Shown here: piece by piece, positions 5,774 to 6,351 of the stretch | Numbering within the stretch: position 1 is the first letter of the stretch | How the letters are laid out: the number at the start of each line of letters is the position of its first letter | DNA from: Oscillospiraceae bacterium | Lineage (GTDB): Bacteria > Bacillota > Clostridia > Oscillospirales > Oscillospiraceae | Direction: 5' to 3' | DNA length: 6,351 nt | Assembly: GCA_031266955.1 (NCBI GenBank) | Contig: JAISAA010000299.1 | Span: forward strand, 1-6,351 | The notes under the pieces: model-generated | What the model was told of the DNA's origin: nothing | Seen by the model: only the letters and a program-made list of their open reading frames with translations | The model's database searches: none | Position numbers and translations under genes: made by a program

Positions 5774-5804
5774 CGGATTTTTACCGGAGCGCGCTTTTTA
5801 TATT
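5763..5804 (+). terminator. strong intrinsic terminator of the riboswitch transcript
   Basis: A perfect 11-bp GC-rich stem, GCGCGCTCCGG (5763-5773) with CCGGAGCGCGC (5784-5794), has a 10-base loop and is followed directly by TTTTTATATT. The transcript from about 5538 would end near 5800, giving an RNA of roughly 260 bases if termination occurs. Confidence 0.92.
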
Positions 5805-5830
5805 CAACGGCAACGATCAAAAACGCCCCG

Positions 5831-5863
5831 CCCCTCGTAGGGGACGCCGCCCTCGGCGTACCG
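5831..5863 (+). repeat. GC-rich double-hairpin dispersed repeat, copy 1
   Basis: Two adjacent perfect hairpins: CCCCT-CGT-AGGGG (5831-5843) and ACGCCG-CCCT-CGGCGT (5844-5859). The 28 bases 5836-5863 match 26 of 28 in copy 2 (6191-6218). A GTAGGG at 5837-5842 is mirrored by CCCTAC at 5880-5885, so the whole element may be about 50 bases with inverted ends. It looks like a miniature intergenic repeat; no coding content is seen. Confidence 0.75.
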
Positions 5864-5938
5864 CGATCCCCATGCGTCGCCCTACATCCCCCGCAATTAC
5901 ACCGCCCCAAAATCGCGAACGGTCTCATTTGCACGGAT

Positions 5939-5966
5939 CGTAGGGGGCGATGGCAATCGCCCCGCG
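5939..5966 (+). repeat. related repeat with different inner stem
   Basis: It begins with the same CGTAGGGGGCG as copy 2, then forms GGGGCGAT-GGCA-ATCGCCCC (5944-5963), a perfect 8-bp stem. It shares the head of the repeat family but carries a different inner sequence, as if the arms covary. Confidence 0.6.
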
Positions 5967-6011
5967 ACTCCCGTGTGATCACATTGTCTGCGCCGCCGTT
6001 GAAGGACGACC

Positions 6012-6089
6012 CCGTTTCCAAACGGCAATCGTGATGGGGTCTCCCCATCACGTCAAATGCCCCAGTGTTAATCAGAGATTAACACTGGG
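6012..6089. repeat. cluster of three perfect hairpins
   Basis: Three perfect inverted repeats lie in 78 bases: CCGTTT-CC-AAACGG (6012-6025); GTGATGGGG-TCT-CCCCATCAC (6031-6051), a 9-bp stem; and CCCAGTGTTAATC-AGA-GATTAACACTGGG (6061-6089), a 13-bp stem. All have 2-3 base loops and none is followed by a T-tract on either strand, so they are not ordinary terminators. The tiny loops fit DNA palindromes or protein sites as well as RNA hairpins. Confidence 0.7.
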
Positions 6090-6147
6090 AACACACCGAC
6101 CGCGACCGCGTTTTCCGCAAATTCAATATACACGGAGGCGACCCGAA

Positions 6148-6195
6148 ATGTACAGAGCAAAAAAAATAACGCGCCCCGGAGCTCGTCCCCCGTAG
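6148..6195 (+). CDS. possible 15-codon mini-ORF or gene fragment ending in a repeat
   Basis: ATG at 6148 is preceded by GGAGG (6134-6138) with 9-base spacing and encodes MYRAKKITRPGARPP. Its stop TAG (6193-6195) is supplied by the CGTAGGGGG of repeat copy 2. It could be a leader peptide for the gene at 6254, or the start of a small gene cut by repeat insertion. The good ribosome binding site is the only positive evidence; chance is possible. Confidence 0.35.
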   Translation: MYRAKKITRPGARPP

Positions 6196-6218
6196 GGGGC
6201 GCCGCCCTCGGCGTCCCG
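6187..6218 (+). repeat. GC-rich double-hairpin dispersed repeat, copy 2
   Basis: CCCCC-GTA-GGGGG (6187-6199) and CGCCG-CCCT-CGGCG (6200-6213) reproduce the two-hairpin layout of copy 1. Where the first stem changes (CCCCT/AGGGG to CCCCC/GGGGG) both arms change together, so pairing is conserved. It ends 19 bases before the ribosome binding site of the last gene. Confidence 0.75.
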
Positions 6219-6253
6219 TCTGCGGCGGGCGGAAACAGAAAGGAGCAAATAAA

Positions 6254-6351
6254 ATGAAAGAAATACTTGACCAACTGTTGCAGACGTTCTTGATTGCGCT
6301 CATACCGGTGCTTACGCCGTACTTGATCAAGCTGATCCAAAAATTGGTTGC
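6254..6351 (+). CDS. start of a small hydrophobic protein, possibly holin-like (cut by window edge)
   Basis: Thirty-two codons are visible, beginning MKEILDQLLQTFLIALIPVL and running off the window. Residues ~8-32 form a hydrophobic stretch (LLQTFLIALIPVLTPYLIKL) that would span the membrane. A short acidic/basic head followed by such a segment resembles N-termini of phage holins of the LLH type, which come from prophages or domesticated lysis genes. The fragment is too short to prove this, and any small membrane protein would look alike. AGAAAGGAG (6237-6245) with 8-base spacing makes the ATG at 6254 very convincing. No clear sigma-A promoter lies between 5805 and 6253, so it may depend on readthrough from the riboswitch transcript. 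Confidence 0.7.
   Translation, partial: MKEILDQLLQTFLIALIPVLTPYLIKLIQKLV

Noticed and set aside
5538..5804. 6S RNA, RNase P RNA, SRP RNA or tmRNA
   Set aside because: Size and promoter-terminator layout are compatible with a housekeeping RNA, but none of the diagnostic motifs (RNase P GAGGAAAGTCC, SRP GGAAGCAG, tmRNA alanine acceptor end, 6S long rod with open centre) is present.
5549..6034. A 161-codon plus-strand open frame across the riboswitch, terminator and repeats
   Set aside because: It runs through structured RNA and an intrinsic terminator, and the protein has no recognisable pattern or ribosome binding site.
6061..6089. Intrinsic terminator
   Set aside because: The 13-bp stem is perfect but is not GC-rich at its base on a T-tract; GAACACACCG follows on one strand and GCATTTGACG on the other.
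5831..6218. CRISPR array
   Set aside because: The repeats are few, unevenly spaced (about 75 to 355 bases apart) and self-complementary throughout, with no regular spacers and no cas genes.
6068..6340. Minus-strand open frames of 83-90 codons opposite the repeat copy and the last gene
   Set aside because: No ribosome binding site, they cross the repeat hairpins, and they overlap a plus-strand start with an excellent Shine-Dalgarno.

Overview
The window looks like a high-GC member of the Clostridia (Firmicutes/Bacillota), probably an uncultured endospore former. The evidence is a yunB-type sporulation gene, strong AGGAGG-type ribosome binding sites, sigma-A promoters with 17-bp spacers, and clostridial-style LigA and M42 peptidase sequences. 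The organism assignment is inference from protein character and base composition. No rRNA or taxonomic marker is present.

Positions 1 to about 5386 form one leftward (minus-strand) operon. Its order of transcription is: a sigma-A promoter at 5358-5386; two paralogous M42-family metallo-aminopeptidases (5279-4245 and 4252-3224); a PLP-dependent 'methionine gamma-lyase / aluminium resistance' family protein (3231-1921); sporulation protein YunB (1877-1164); an unrecognised 160-residue membrane-anchored or secreted protein (1119-637); and the N-terminal third of NAD+-dependent DNA ligase LigA (605-1, cut by the window edge). The first three genes are joined by 8-base overlaps. The later gaps are 43, 44 and 31 bases. 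No terminator is visible between the genes, so peptide turnover, amino-acid metabolism, sporulation and DNA replication/repair functions are probably co-transcribed.

Positions 5387-5502 are an AT-rich divergent promoter region. A near-consensus sigma-A promoter (5503-5531) then drives a rightward transcript. It carries a cobalamin-riboswitch-like aptamer (5552-5689), an apparent expression platform with competing pairings (5705-5773), and a very strong intrinsic terminator (5763-5804). No convincing gene follows directly. The nearest credible one starts at 6254, about 450 bases past the terminator.

Positions 5805-6253 are essentially non-coding. They hold two 26/28-identical copies of a GC-rich double-hairpin repeat, a related third element, a cluster of three perfect hairpins, and one 15-codon mini-ORF whose stop codon lies inside a repeat copy. 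The window ends in the first 32 codons of a small hydrophobic, possibly holin-like, protein with an excellent ribosome binding site.

The items most worth a second look are the apparently orphan cobalamin-type riboswitch, the roughly 21-residue in-frame insertion just before the PLP lysine of the gamma-lyase-family protein, and the hairpin-dense repeat spacer.
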